Origin: Deltaproteobacteria bacterium Ga0077539
GTDB taxonomy: Bacteria > Myxococcota_A > Polyangia > Polyangiales > Ga0077539
Direction: 5' to 3'
DNA length: 55,665 nucleotides
Assembly: GCA_001465015.1 (NCBI GenBank)
Contig: LNEO01000275.1
Coordinates: 1-55,665 of the forward strand
The position numbers were made by a program, and so were the translations under genes. This document shows positions 9,177 to 17,509 of the stretch, one piece after another. The stretch's first letter is position 1; each line of letters starts with the position of its first letter. A model generated the notes under the pieces. The model saw only the letters and a list, made by a program, of their open reading frames with translations, was not told the origin of the DNA and did no database searches.

Positions 9177-9203
9177 AAGTGAACGAACTTTCGCCAAAGT
9201 GAA
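9177..9203 (-). promoter_or_regulatory. Possible operator upstream of the YeeE/YedE pair
   Basis: Just upstream of the ribosome-binding site are two copies of AAGTGAA (9177-9183 and 9197-9203, spaced 20 nt) and a short inverted repeat ACTTT-CGCC-AAAGT (9187-9200). Regulator binding is an inference; related transporter genes are often controlled by ArsR-type repressors, but no such gene is in the window. Confidence 0.3.
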
Positions 9204-9253
9204 TAGCGCCATCACACTGAAGTGGCAAGGGACGACGAAATCGTCTCTGCCGC

Positions 9254-10066
9254 TCACGGATCGGGCATCTCGCCCTGGCACGGGCGCGCGATGGTCACCT
9301 GCGGATCCGCGGTGATGATGTCTTCTCCCACGCACGAGAGCGCCTCGCGCTCGAGGGAGACGAGCTGATCGAACGCGACCTGGTTGGGGCCCGTCTCTTC
9401 GAAGCCTGCGATGATCGACTGCATACGAAGGAGCTTCTCGGTCTTGCACGTCAGGTCGATGATGTCGCGTCGCTCGCGGGCTCGATCTGCGAGGTGTTGG
9501 ACCCGGCAAAACGCTGCGCTCGGCTGCGGCCCGCAGCGCTGCTGAGCCTCGGCGACAAAGACCGCCGCGAGGCTGCGGAGCCTCGATCGACGCGCGTCGC
9601 CGACGTAGTCCGAAACGAACGCGAAGCGACGCTCGGGGATGTCGAAGGCTGTTCCTCGACCGACGATGCCCATGCGAGCGCTGCCGCCGCGGGGGCCGAC
9701 CTCGACGAGCGCGCTGTGGGTGACGTGGGCGATGGCCTCGCTCGACGCGACCGCGCACTGCCATCGCAGCTCGATGTGAACGGCGACGACGTGAACGCCG
9801 GGCGGGACGGGCGTCGCTGTCGCGTTCGAGACGCGTCGGCCGTCGAGCGCCAATCCTGCGCGCGCGACGCGGAGGGGCCAGGGAACATCGCTCGCGAACG
9901 ACAGCTCGAGGTGCCCTTGTGGCACGGCGCGGCGGCCGCGAAACAGCTCGCGGATCGTGTGAGCCCGGACGCAAGAGACCGCCGCGACGGCGAGCGAAGC
10001 AACGAGCAGCGCCCGGGCGACGCGCGGGCGACGCGTCGAGCGGTGTTCAGTATTGAGCTCGCTCAC
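9254..10066 (-). CDS. Hypothetical lipoprotein
   Basis: 270 residues with a lipoprotein-type signal (ARALLVASLAVAAVSC, Cys near residue 32). The mature part starts with beta-rich sequence (HLELSFASDVPWPLRVARAG, VHVVAVHIELRWQC) and ends in a helical, Cys-containing segment (QQRCGPQPSAAFCRVQHLADRA, DLTCKTEKLLRMQ). I do not recognise the family. The start codon at 10066 precedes a basic n-region (RSTRRPRVAR), in keeping with export. It stands alone between the YeeE/YedE pair and the inverted-repeat element. Confidence 0.65.
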   Translation of the reverse strand: MSELNTEHRSTRRPRVARALLVASLAVAAVSCVRAHTIRELFRGRRAVPQGHLELSFASDVPWPLRVARAGLALDGRRVSNATATPVPPGVHVVAVHIELRWQCAVASSEAIAHVTHSALVEVGPRGGSARMGIVGRGTAFDIPERRFAFVSDYVGDARRSRLRSLAAVFVAEAQQRCGPQPSAAFCRVQHLADRARERRDIIDLTCKTEKLLRMQSIIAGFEETGPNQVAFDQLVSLEREALSCVGEDIITADPQVTIARPCQGEMPDP

Positions 10067-10190
10067 GGGCCGTGTTTGTATCGCCTTCGGTCGTCGTTAT
10101 TCGAGGGCGCTCGTTTCGTTCAGCCTTCGTGCCTCGAGCACAGGTCCGATGTCGCGTCGGGCCGGATGAGTAACGTCACACTCCAAGCAG

Positions 10191-10320
10191 GGTAGCCTGT
10201 TCTTGGCTGGCTTCTGGGTAGAGGGATGCTTCGCGCCTGGCTCGCTGAGCGTCTCCCGCTAGTCCGGGAGTGAGCCAGGCGCGAAGCATCCCTCTACCCA
10301 GGCGAGCCTGTGAGGCTACC
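10191..10320. repeat. 130-bp MITE-like inverted repeat with nested hairpin
   Basis: Near-palindrome with several layers. The outermost ends are GGTAGCCT (10191-10198) and AGGCTACC (10313-10320). Inside lie two perfect 30-nt arms at 10214-10243 and 10272-10301 (core GGGTAGAGGGATGCTTCGCG and its reverse complement). The 28-nt loop contains a further hairpin, CTCCCG facing CGGGAG. The arms are far longer than a normal terminator stem. The shape fits a non-autonomous mobile element (MITE or REP-like unit) or a cruciform site. No transposase is nearby and no clear target duplication flanks it. Confidence 0.85.
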
Positions 10321-10386
10321 GATGCCCCTTGTGGGACTGGTGGACGATGCGGGCGCCCTCGAAGAGCGACGACCTCCCCTTCCCGA

Positions 10387-10415
10387 CGCCGCGCCGCGCC
10401 GCGCCGCGCCGCGCC
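10387..10415. repeat. GCGCC simple repeat
   Basis: Five exact head-to-tail copies of GCGCC (10391-10415) preceded by a partial copy. It sits 6 nt past the stop codon of the minus-strand gene ending at 10422, so slippage here would not alter that protein. Confidence 0.85.
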
Positions 10416-10421
10416 GACCCG

Positions 10422-11162
10422 TCAGCGCTCTTCGACTCGAACCCGCGCGATCGGCCACTCGTCGCTGAGAGGAACCAGCGCCGCGTCGCAGAGGTGTTGA
10501 ATCCATGGGTGCAAAATCGAACGGCTCCCCGCGAGCTCGGGGCTGTGCACCGCGTAGACGCCCGGCTCGATCGCGACGACGCCCTGCGTTCGAACCGCGA
10601 CGCCGGTGAGCAGGTCTTTGAACACCTCCAGCTCGGGCTGCACTCCCGAGGCAAAATGAACCACGACCCGCAGGCGCTCGAGGCGTTCTTCGCGGCCAAA
10701 GAGCTCGTCGTACCCCTCGATGCGCAGCGGAGTCCGCGCCAGCCAGCGCCGGGGCGACTCGTTGGCGCCCCGCACCAAGAGCGCCGGAACGATGAAGATC
10801 AACAGCGTAAACGGCGCGAGCAACACGATCCATCGACCATAGATCGACGCCACCGCCGCAAAGAGGCTCACGATCGCGATGGCCGCGAAGAACATCGTCG
10901 CGTAGATGACGATCGCGAGGGCGTTGGAGGCGACCAGGCGCGGATCTCTGCGCTGATACCAGGGCTGAGGGCGCTCGAGGCTGTGATCCGCCAACGCGGC
11001 GAGCTCTTCGAGCGCGCTGGCTCTGGGCGTCGCGAGCTCGGACGGCGCGACCAGCACATGCGGGTCGACCCCCGCGGCCTCGCGCAGCGACCGCCCCTTG
11101 TCGATCAGCGCGAACACGGGGGCCGAGCTTGCGCCAGACCGGTACACAGGCCGCGAGTCCAT
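10422..11162 (-). CDS. Hypothetical membrane protein with two transmembrane segments
   Basis: 246 residues. An N-terminal soluble part (residues 1-75, with HVLVAPSELATPRASALEE) is followed by two adjacent membrane helices (about 79-103 and 108-130). A soluble C-terminal domain rich in beta-type sequence ends the protein (LRIEGYDELFGREERLERLR, VVVHFASGVQPELEVF). The family is not recognised. The ATG at 11162 was chosen because similarity in base use starts there; an upstream in-frame extension would run antisense through the M15 peptidase gene. A strong hairpin lies 15 nt upstream of the start, within the probable 5' leader. Confidence 0.65.
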   Translation of the reverse strand: MDSRPVYRSGASSAPVFALIDKGRSLREAAGVDPHVLVAPSELATPRASALEELAALADHSLERPQPWYQRRDPRLVASNALAIVIYATMFFAAIAIVSLFAAVASIYGRWIVLLAPFTLLIFIVPALLVRGANESPRRWLARTPLRIEGYDELFGREERLERLRVVVHFASGVQPELEVFKDLLTGVAVRTQGVVAIEPGVYAVHSPELAGSRSILHPWIQHLCDAALVPLSDEWPIARVRVEER

Positions 11163-11177
11163 CGACGAAAAGTATAC

Positions 11178-11212
11178 CGGGGCTCGGCGGTCTCCAGAGG
11201 CGCCGAGCCCCG
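11178..11212. promoter_or_regulatory. Perfect 12-bp hairpin in a divergent intergenic region
   Basis: CGGGGCTCGGCG (11178-11189) and its exact complement CGCCGAGCCCCG (11201-11212) flank an 11-nt loop. On the minus strand it falls in the leader of the gene starting at 11162. There is no T-run, so a classic terminator is unlikely; an attenuator-like or RNA-stability element is possible. Confidence 0.6.
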
Positions 11213-11408
11213 TCGCAGTCAGGGAGACATCCGCCTGGGAGAAATCCCTCGCGCACGAACGGGGGGGGTTTCTGGCATCGCAGCTCGGCGGCGGCGCGAG
11301 GACTTTCGAGATCAGCCTGCGAATTGACAGCGACTGTGCGAATCGTTCGGGGATCGCAGGGCGTGGCACCGAAGCTGCTGTGTGTACTGGAGTATTCGGA
11401 GGTCTCTC

Positions 11409-11951
11409 ATGCGTCTCGTCGCTGCGCTCGTCGTCCTCGCTTCGGTCACTGCGGGTTGTATGGAGTACGGAGAAGACTTCGAGATGCTCGGAGAGCACGA
11501 GCACGAAGCCACGGGTGAAGTCGTCGAAGAGATCCGCTCGACGGCGATTCGGATTCCCTCGGACGCGACCGCGGCCGATCGCCAGCGCTGGGCGGCGACG
11601 AGCGCAGCGGCCGAGCGCCTCCGCGTCGCAGCAGCGTCGGCGGGACACCGCATCGAGCTGACCGGCCCCAACTCGGGCATCCGTGGATTTGCCCAGCAAG
11701 CCGCGCTGTTCGCGCAGAACTGTCCGAGCGCGCGGTGCGTCAACGGCGTTCGTCAGGGGTCGTGCAGGATCCTGACGGCCTGCCCGTCGCGCAACGCGCC
11801 GCACATCCGCGGCAGCGCCGTGGACCTCAACCTCTCGAGCTCGGCCTACCGCTGGATGGTCAACAACGCGCGGCGCTACGGCTTCTGCCGCACGGTGTCG
11901 AGCGAGACGTGGCACTGGGAGCACAACCGCTCCGAGGCGTGCATCTTCTGA
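11409..11951 (+). CDS. M15-family D,D-carboxypeptidase-like lipoprotein
   Basis: 180 residues with a lipoprotein signal (LVVLASVTAGC, Cys 17) and a VanY/DacB-type M15 peptidase pattern at the C-terminus. Zinc ligands are likely H132 and D139 in HIRGSAVDL, and H169 in ETWHWEH. Such enzymes trim the terminal D-Ala of peptidoglycan stems or recycle muropeptides in the periplasm. Six further Cys around residues 105-125 and 160-178 suggest disulfides. The start is the ATG at 11409, supported by GGAGG 6 nt upstream. An Asp/Glu/His-rich linker (residues 18-40) would space the catalytic domain from the membrane. Confidence 0.85.
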   Translation: MRLVAALVVLASVTAGCMEYGEDFEMLGEHEHEATGEVVEEIRSTAIRIPSDATAADRQRWAATSAAAERLRVAAASAGHRIELTGPNSGIRGFAQQAALFAQNCPSARCVNGVRQGSCRILTACPSRNAPHIRGSAVDLNLSSSAYRWMVNNARRYGFCRTVSSETWHWEHNRSEACIF

Positions 11952-12013
11952 AGCTCACTTGATTGCGTGTGTGTGCGTGTGTGCACGAACTTCGCGCGAG
12001 CTGGGGGCCTCGC

Positions 12014-12514
12014 TCACTGCGCGGCGCGCGCTCGTTGATCGAGCCAGTCGCGCAGCGCAGGCCCTGTGCCCATGGGCCACGGCTTGACCTTCTCGATCGC
12101 GACGGCCTTGGCCGCGGCGAGCTCGTCACCGAGCGTCCACTCGCCCTCGACCACCGCGTGAAACGCGATGATGAGCTGGTTCATCGCCTCGAACGCGTAG
12201 TGCCCCAAGAACGAGATCGATTGCGTGGTCATGCCGAGCTCCTCGCGGATCTCGCGCAGCATCGCCTCGCGAGGGTCCTCGCCCTTCTCGAGAAAACCCG
12301 TCACGAGCCCGAACCAGCTCGAGGGCCAACCCTTGTTCTGCACGAGGATCACCGAGCCGTCGCGCTCGACGATGGCGCCGACCACGGGCGTGGGATTCTC
12401 GTAGTGAACGAACCCGCAGCCCTCGCGATCGGGGCACGCGCGGCGCGGCGTTCCGCCGTCGTCGCGGTCGATCAGCGGATTTGCGCACTTGGGACAAAAC
12501 TTGAACGGCGCCAT
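12014..12514 (-). CDS. NUDIX hydrolase with N-terminal zinc ribbon
   Basis: 166 residues. The N-terminus has four Cys as a zinc ribbon (C7, C10, C27, C33). The NUDIX box follows: G, five residues, E, then REIREELGM in GFLEKGEDPREAML-REIREELG. This layout resembles NudC-type NADH pyrophosphatases but lacks their large N-terminal domain, so it could act on NADH-like or other nucleoside diphosphate derivatives in the cytoplasm. Start ATG at 12514 fits the ribbon start MAPFKFCPKC. It is divergent from the Cys-rich lipoprotein gene. Confidence 0.9.
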   Translation of the reverse strand: MAPFKFCPKCANPLIDRDDGGTPRRACPDREGCGFVHYENPTPVVGAIVERDGSVILVQNKGWPSSWFGLVTGFLEKGEDPREAMLREIREELGMTTQSISFLGHYAFEAMNQLIIAFHAVVEGEWTLGDELAAAKAVAIEKVKPWPMGTGPALRDWLDQRARAAQ

Positions 12515-12598
12515 GACGTGCCGTGAAGTGTACTCCTGAGCGCAGCTCGGTCACCGGCAAGCGCGCTGATGTCCCGAACAGTCGGCTATGCTCGGCGC

Positions 12599-13183
12599 GT
12601 GTCCAACTCGCGCGTCGAGTCCTCGCTGCTGACCGTCATCGCGACGTCGGTCATCGCCTTCGGTCCCGTCGGCTGCGGAGCGGCCGTGAGCCCCATGGTC
12701 GGCGCCGACCGCGCGTCGATGGACGCCGTCGTGGACGCGGGCCAGCCCGTCGATGTCCGCGTGGATGCGCCGCCCCCAGACGCGCTCGCGCCCTATGCGT
12801 GCAACGTCGCGCGAGACTGCGAAGCGCTGCCGCCGCCGGGGATGACGCGCTTTGGTCGCGGGTGGAGCTGCATGGGCGGCCGCTGCACATGGGAGCCGAT
12901 GGGAGGACAAACCTGCCGGCGCGCAGCCAACGGCTGCATCGAGTGCGACGGGCGCATGCCCGTGTGCACCGACCCGTGTCTGACCAGCTTGCGCGACGGC
13001 GCGACGAGGATGGAGTCGAGCAACTGCGCACGAGCGTTCTTCAGCTCGATCGGCTCGTGCGTGGGCTCATTTGTGAGCCTCACCGACGGGCCGCTGTGCG
13101 TTCTCACCGACGCGAATACCGGCGCGCCGCGGTACATCCTGAGCTGCGGCGTCTGCGAAGTCGTGTTTCTCTCGACGATGTGA
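12599..13183 (+). CDS. Cys-rich lipoprotein, unknown function
   Basis: About 194 residues from a GTG start that puts a short n-region before the hydrophobic core and a lipobox (FGPVGC). An ATG 30 nt upstream would add ten residues. A short Asp/Val/Pro linker (DAVVDAGQPVDVRVDAPPP) leads to a domain with about a dozen Cys (CNVARDCE, WSCMGGRCTWE, CRRAANGCIECDGRMPVCTDPC, YILSCGVCEV). This spacing resembles extracellular disulfide-rich modules of myxobacterial lipoproteins. No catalytic motif is visible. Confidence 0.65.
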   Translation: MSNSRVESSLLTVIATSVIAFGPVGCGAAVSPMVGADRASMDAVVDAGQPVDVRVDAPPPDALAPYACNVARDCEALPPPGMTRFGRGWSCMGGRCTWEPMGGQTCRRAANGCIECDGRMPVCTDPCLTSLRDGATRMESSNCARAFFSSIGSCVGSFVSLTDGPLCVLTDANTGAPRYILSCGVCEVVFLSTM

Positions 13184-13196
13184 GCGACGAGACAGC

Positions 13197-13255
13197 GGGC
13201 AGCGGCGCGTGGGCGCATGCAACAAGCGCATGCGCTCGCGGCCCGGTCGCTGCCC
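13197..13255. terminator. Nested hairpin between convergent genes
   Basis: Outer stem GGGCAGCG (13197-13204) with CGCTGCCC (13248-13255), and an inner stem GCGCATGC (13213-13220) with GCATGCGC (13228-13235) around a 7-nt loop. It lies between two convergent stop codons and could end transcription from both sides. There is no flanking T-run, so factor-independent action is uncertain. Confidence 0.5.
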
Positions 13256-13259
13256 TGGC

Positions 13260-14567
13260 TCACCGCTCGGTTTTCATCAGCGATCGCGCCTGCTGCCGCG
13301 TGATCGGGTCGGGGTCGCTCTTGACCACCTCGCGCAGCAACGCGACCACCCCAGCAACAACCCCGTGCTCGGCGAGGTCCGTGAGCGCGATCGACCGCGA
13401 CGCCAGCGCCTCGTTCGCGAGCGCGACGCCCAGCACTCGAACCCTGAGCGCCGGCGACAGCCACGGCTCGGACGCAGCGTCCATCACCGGAGGGCTCGAC
13501 CGATCGGCGCTGATGGGCCTCGCGATCGGCCCGCGCTCTCGGCCCAGCAAGAGCGCGACGATCGCGTCCGCGCGCTGCGACGATCGCGCGAGCGCTTCGC
13601 ACAACAATTCAACAGCCCGGTCGATCGCAGCCTCGGAGGCGAGGCGATCTTCGGACTGCGCAGCCAGGACCGCCCACGAGAGCGACCGCTCTTCGTCGCG
13701 GCGCGCGCGGATCTCCGCGGCGCACGCGCGAAGCACATACACGAGCGCGGCTCGGTCGAAGGGCGCCCCCGCATCGGCGTGCGGAGCGAGCACCGAGAGC
13801 GCCTCCGCGGGGCGCACCGTCGAGAGCGCGCTGATGGCGACCACGCGCGGCCCGCTCTCGGCCCAGGACGACCGGCCCGCGCCGTCGTCTTCGGCGCCGT
13901 CCGCGCCGCCCGTCGCGAGCCAGCGCCACAGCGCGCCCGTCGCGGCCGCCGCTCGGCCGAACAATCGAACGACGTGCTCGGCGAGCGCTCGAAGGTGCTC
14001 GAGCTCTGCGCGACGAGCGCCCGCGCAGGCGAGCACGAGCGCGTAGTCGAGCTGCTCGGGTCGCTCGCGACCCTCGATCCACGAGCGCCAGGTGGCGTCT
14101 CCGTCTCGTCCTGCGAGCGGGTCTTCTCCGCCGAGCTCGACCCAGGCGCGCAGGGCGTCTCGCTCGCGCGCGGTGGATCCACGCGCGCCCGAGATCCGCG
14201 CAGAGAGCGACAGCGCGAGCGAAAGCGCCACGCGGTCTCGCTCGAAGGCGGGCGACGCGAGCGCGCGAGCCGCCGCGGCGCGAAGAACATCGCGCGGCCC
14301 CAAGAGCACCCCTGTGAGCGCCCAGAGCACGCCGGGCCCTGCGCGCCGCGCGCGCGCTCGCTCTGCGATGGTCGTCACCGTGGCGTCGTGCGCACGACCG
14401 CGCGTGCGCGCGATGAGCGCAGGCCACACCGCGTGCGCGACGGCGTCGTGCCCTGTGTCTGCGATGGCCAGCAGCGCGGCGCGCGCGTCGTCGTCGCCCG
14501 CGAACTGCGCGGCGACCGTGCGCCACACGGAGGGAGGATCGCTCGGGTGCGGCAGAACAAAAGGCAT
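13260..14567 (-). CDS. Hypothetical alpha-helical repeat protein
   Basis: 435 residues, almost wholly Ala/Leu/Arg/Glu helices with no signal peptide or membrane segment. The arrangement of helix pairs (DDDARAALLAIADTGHDAVAH, RDVLRAAAARALASPAF, RPAEALSVLAPHADAG) suggests a HEAT- or Armadillo-like scaffold. It is the last gene of a minus-strand run, 9 nt downstream of the DUF2723-type glycosyltransferase, so a cytosolic partner of that membrane system is plausible but not shown. Confidence 0.6.
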   Translation of the reverse strand: MPFVLPHPSDPPSVWRTVAAQFAGDDDARAALLAIADTGHDAVAHAVWPALIARTRGRAHDATVTTIAERARARRAGPGVLWALTGVLLGPRDVLRAAAARALASPAFERDRVALSLALSLSARISGARGSTARERDALRAWVELGGEDPLAGRDGDATWRSWIEGRERPEQLDYALVLACAGARRAELEHLRALAEHVVRLFGRAAAATGALWRWLATGGADGAEDDGAGRSSWAESGPRVVAISALSTVRPAEALSVLAPHADAGAPFDRAALVYVLRACAAEIRARRDEERSLSWAVLAAQSEDRLASEAAIDRAVELLCEALARSSQRADAIVALLLGRERGPIARPISADRSSPPVMDAASEPWLSPALRVRVLGVALANEALASRSIALTDLAEHGVVAGVVALLREVVKSDPDPITRQQARSLMKTER

Positions 14568-14576
14568 CGGGTTGAA

Positions 14577-16457
14577 CTACTGCGCGTTGGAATCTGCCAC
14601 GGGACCGAGGTCGTTGCGCGCGCGCTCGATGCGCTCGAGCAGCGCGCGATCGTCGACCGTGAAGAGATCGACCCCGGGGACGCGGCTCGCGCGGCTCGAG
14701 CATGGGCGAGAGACCCAGCTCGGAGGCTCCTGCCCGAGGGCGGCGGCGTAGGTTCGAGCGGCGATTCCCGCGCACGCGAGCGAGTGAGACGCAGCGCCCA
14801 GCGTCGCGCCAGTGAACAGCACGAGCCGTCGATCCCACTGAATCGTGAGCGATCGTGCGCCCTCGCTCGCTCTCGCGCGCTGGGCGAGAGCTCGCAGAAA
14901 TCGCTGCGTCTCGACGGTCGACCTCGTCTCGGCGCCGCATCCTTCGCGGCTCGACCAGAGAAACGCGCGCGGGCACAAGCCGCCTCCGCCCGCCAACGCG
15001 AGGGTGCTCGGCGTCTCGGCGACGACGGCCCGCGAAGGTCCGCGTGACGCGAGCGCGGTCGCGAGCCGCCGCTCTCTTCCTCGCCCGGGAGCCAGGTCGA
15101 CGACGAGCGACGGGTCCTGCGCCTTCACCCACGTCCACGCCCAGCTCGAGCTCGCCCATCCTGGGTTGAGGATCACGAGGTCGCGACGGCGGCCCTCGAC
15201 GCGCTGCAGATACAGCGTCGAGAACAAGAGATGATCGGACTCGAGCACCATCAACGCGCGGGCAGGCGCGGCGTCGAGCGCCCGTTCGGCGAGCGCGCGG
15301 GTGACGCGCGCAGAGCGCCCCGAGGCGAGCGCGAGCAAGACCCCGATCGTCGCGAGCGCAGCCGCGCCCACGCGACGAACGAGCTTGGGCGCGCCGAGCA
15401 AGAGTCCCCCGACGCCCGAGAGCGCGAGGGTCGCCGGCGCGAGCACGTAGCCGCCGTAGTCCGGGTTGTTTCCCGCGTACACGACGTTGGAGGCGACCAT
15501 CGCGACGCCGACCAGCGTGGCCCACACGAGCGCGCCGAGCCACGGATCGCGCTCGCGTGTGCGCGGGTCGCGTCGCGCGAAGCCGAGCGCGCCGACGACG
15601 ATGAGCAACGCCACCCCAGAGGTGACGAGGTCCCACGCGAACGACGCTCCGTTGCGGGCGAAGGCCAGCGGTCCGATGCGCACGTTTGCTGAAAAATCCC
15701 TCGCGAACACGAGAGAGACGAGGTCGCTCGCGCGGCGAGGCGCGCTCCACACGAGCGTCTGGGCCTCTCGCGTTCGCGCAGAGAGCGTGTACGCGTAGGA
15801 GGCGAAGGTCGTCGCGACCGCTCCTGCGCCGAGCGCGAGCGCTGCGACGATGCGGCGCGCGCGGATCAACGGGGCCAGCATCGCCCACGCCGATTGCGCG
15901 GCGATCACCGGGTTGGTCGCGCCCGCGAGGCCCCAGAGCACGCTGGCCACGACGAGCGCGCGACGGTCCTGCGAGCGCTCGCGAACGACGAGCGCCCCTG
16001 CGACCGCGAAGCACGCTGCGAGCGCGTACACCTCGACGCGAGCGCCCACCGAGCGAAGCGGCCCGAGCCCCGCGAGCGCGAGCGCGAGGGATACGCACAC
16101 GAGCGCGCCCTCTCTCGGTGACGGAGGCGAGTCCGGCGCGTCTTCGTCGCGTCGATCGCGGACGAGCGGCGGGCGAAGCGCGAGCGCTGCTGCGAGCGCG
16201 AAGGGAATGATCGACAAGAGGGCCAGCGCGGCGAGGGGCGACCACGGACCGCGGGTGGCGATCCATCCGAGCATGGTGTGCGCGGGCTGCGAAGGCGGGT
16301 GCCCGAGCCCGGCGGTGACGGCGACCAGCGCGAGCTCGGCGCTGTCGAAGGGATCGAGGTCGAACGACGCGCTGGCAGAGAGCGACGCGATCGCGGCCAC
16401 TGTCGCCGCGGCGAGCGCGAGCGGTGCTCGTGCGCGTCGCGGAGCGTCGACGATCAT
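14577..16457 (-). CDS. DUF2723-type membrane glycosyltransferase
   Basis: 626 residues with about ten membrane helices. The first loop carries the DUF2723 signature DSAELALVAVTAGLGHPPSQPA (about residues 38-59), where the acidic residues probably bind metal and lipid-linked sugar as in GT-C enzymes. Family members are distant relatives of protein O-mannosyltransferases. The C-terminal 200 residues form a soluble, Cys-containing outer domain (RAFLWSSREGCGAET, SLACAGIAARTYAAAL). The donor and acceptor are unknown. Its ATG overlaps the TGA of the upstream flippase-like gene by 4 nt. Confidence 0.8.
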   Translation of the reverse strand: MIVDAPRRARAPLALAAATVAAIASLSASASFDLDPFDSAELALVAVTAGLGHPPSQPAHTMLGWIATRGPWSPLAALALLSIIPFALAAALALRPPLVRDRRDEDAPDSPPSPREGALVCVSLALALAGLGPLRSVGARVEVYALAACFAVAGALVVRERSQDRRALVVASVLWGLAGATNPVIAAQSAWAMLAPLIRARRIVAALALGAGAVATTFASYAYTLSARTREAQTLVWSAPRRASDLVSLVFARDFSANVRIGPLAFARNGASFAWDLVTSGVALLIVVGALGFARRDPRTRERDPWLGALVWATLVGVAMVASNVVYAGNNPDYGGYVLAPATLALSGVGGLLLGAPKLVRRVGAAALATIGVLLALASGRSARVTRALAERALDAAPARALMVLESDHLLFSTLYLQRVEGRRRDLVILNPGWASSSWAWTWVKAQDPSLVVDLAPGRGRERRLATALASRGPSRAVVAETPSTLALAGGGGLCPRAFLWSSREGCGAETRSTVETQRFLRALAQRARASEGARSLTIQWDRRLVLFTGATLGAASHSLACAGIAARTYAAALGQEPPSWVSRPCSSRASRVPGVDLFTVDDRALLERIERARNDLGPVADSNAQ

Positions 16458-17497
16458 TGCGAGCTCGAGCGCCGCGCGGCGAGCCTTTCAGCGGCGAGAA
16501 CGAGCCCGCCGAGCACGGCCATCGAGAGCGTGACGGCGAAGTAGAGCAACGACGCTGTCACCGAGGCCTCGCGGGGCACGCCTGCGGTGCCGAAGAAGTG
16601 CGCGAACGCGGCCTCTCGCTGCCCGAGGCCGCCCGGCGTGAGCGGGATATACGTCACGAGGACCACCGCGGGCACGATCCTCGCGCACACCGCCAACGTC
16701 GCTCGCTCGGACAGAGGAACGATCAACGGCGCGACGCTCGCCACGACGAGCGCCTGGATCACGACAGACAGCCCGAGCGCGAGGAGCGGGCCGCGCGTGT
16801 TGGTCGCAGGCGGGATCTTCGCGAGCATTCGGCCGATCACCGGCAGCCTCTCGACGAGGGCCGTCACGCGTGAGCTTCGCGAGCGTAGCTGCGGCAGCAG
16901 AAAGAACACCACCGCGAGCCCGACCGCGCCGAGCGCGCCGATGCTGAAGGCGTAGAAGAGCGCGCCGCTCGCGGCGCCAGCACCCGAGAGAAACACCGCG
17001 GAGCCAGCGATGGTGAGCAGCCCGATCAAGCCCGAGAGACGCTCGAGCAAGAGCACGACGTAGCTCGTGGCGGCGCTCGACACACAGGAGGCGACGCGCC
17101 ATCCGCGCACCACGTCTCCGGCGACCCCGGAGGGCAGCACGTTGAAATACAGCCCCACTAAATACGCCTTGAAGAGCTCGAACGTCGACGGGATGCGAGC
17201 GGCGTCCGCGCCGTACGCCGCGAGCAGCGCGCGCCATCGAACCGCGGCCAGGGCGATCGACACGAGCACCGTCGTGACCGAGAGGGCGACGCCCTTCAGC
17301 CCGACGCGCCCTGCGTTGGCGAGCACGAGCGAGAGGTCGACGCGCCTGGCGAGGTACGCGAGCGGAAGGATCGCGAGGACAACGCGGAGGATTTTTCCGA
17401 TCGGACCCGACCAGAGGCGGGCCAAGGCGCTCTTGGGAGGGGGAGATTTGCTCTCCTCCGCATCCGTATTGCCACCGGAAGCGCTCGCAGAACTCAC
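16454..17497 (-). CDS. Flippase-like (UPF0104/LPG synthase-type) membrane protein
   Basis: 347 residues with a Ser/Pro-rich N-tail and about eight membrane helices. The motifs are those of the UPF0104/AglD-like family, also called the lysylphosphatidylglycerol synthetase membrane domain: LRVVLAILPLAYLARRVD, FKAYLVGLYFNVLPSGVAGD and the C-terminal YIPLTPGGLGQREAAF. The cytosolic aminoacyl-transferase domain of MprF is absent, so it more probably flips or transfers a polyprenyl- or phospholipid-linked compound. Overlap with the DUF2723 gene supports joint action in building a surface glycan. Confidence 0.85.
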   Translation of the reverse strand: MSSASASGGNTDAEESKSPPPKSALARLWSGPIGKILRVVLAILPLAYLARRVDLSLVLANAGRVGLKGVALSVTTVLVSIALAAVRWRALLAAYGADAARIPSTFELFKAYLVGLYFNVLPSGVAGDVVRGWRVASCVSSAATSYVVLLLERLSGLIGLLTIAGSAVFLSGAGAASGALFYAFSIGALGAVGLAVVFFLLPQLRSRSSRVTALVERLPVIGRMLAKIPPATNTRGPLLALGLSVVIQALVVASVAPLIVPLSERATLAVCARIVPAVVLVTYIPLTPGGLGQREAAFAHFFGTAGVPREASVTASLLYFAVTLSMAVLGGLVLAAERLAARRSSSQ

Positions 17498-17509
17498 AGA
17501 GACCTTCGA

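Larger units (their letters stand above)
10067..10421. other. Non-coding region holding repeats
   Basis: This 355-bp stretch between two minus-strand genes has no convincing gene. It holds the long inverted-repeat element at 10191-10320 and the GCGCC run at 10387-10415. The part 10067-10190 would carry the promoter of the lipoprotein gene starting at 10066; I see no clear motif. Confidence 0.6.

Noticed and set aside
13609..16266. An 885-codon open frame on the minus strand
   Set aside because: It is the out-of-frame shadow of the helical protein and DUF2723 genes; its protein is Arg/Ala noise without any domain.
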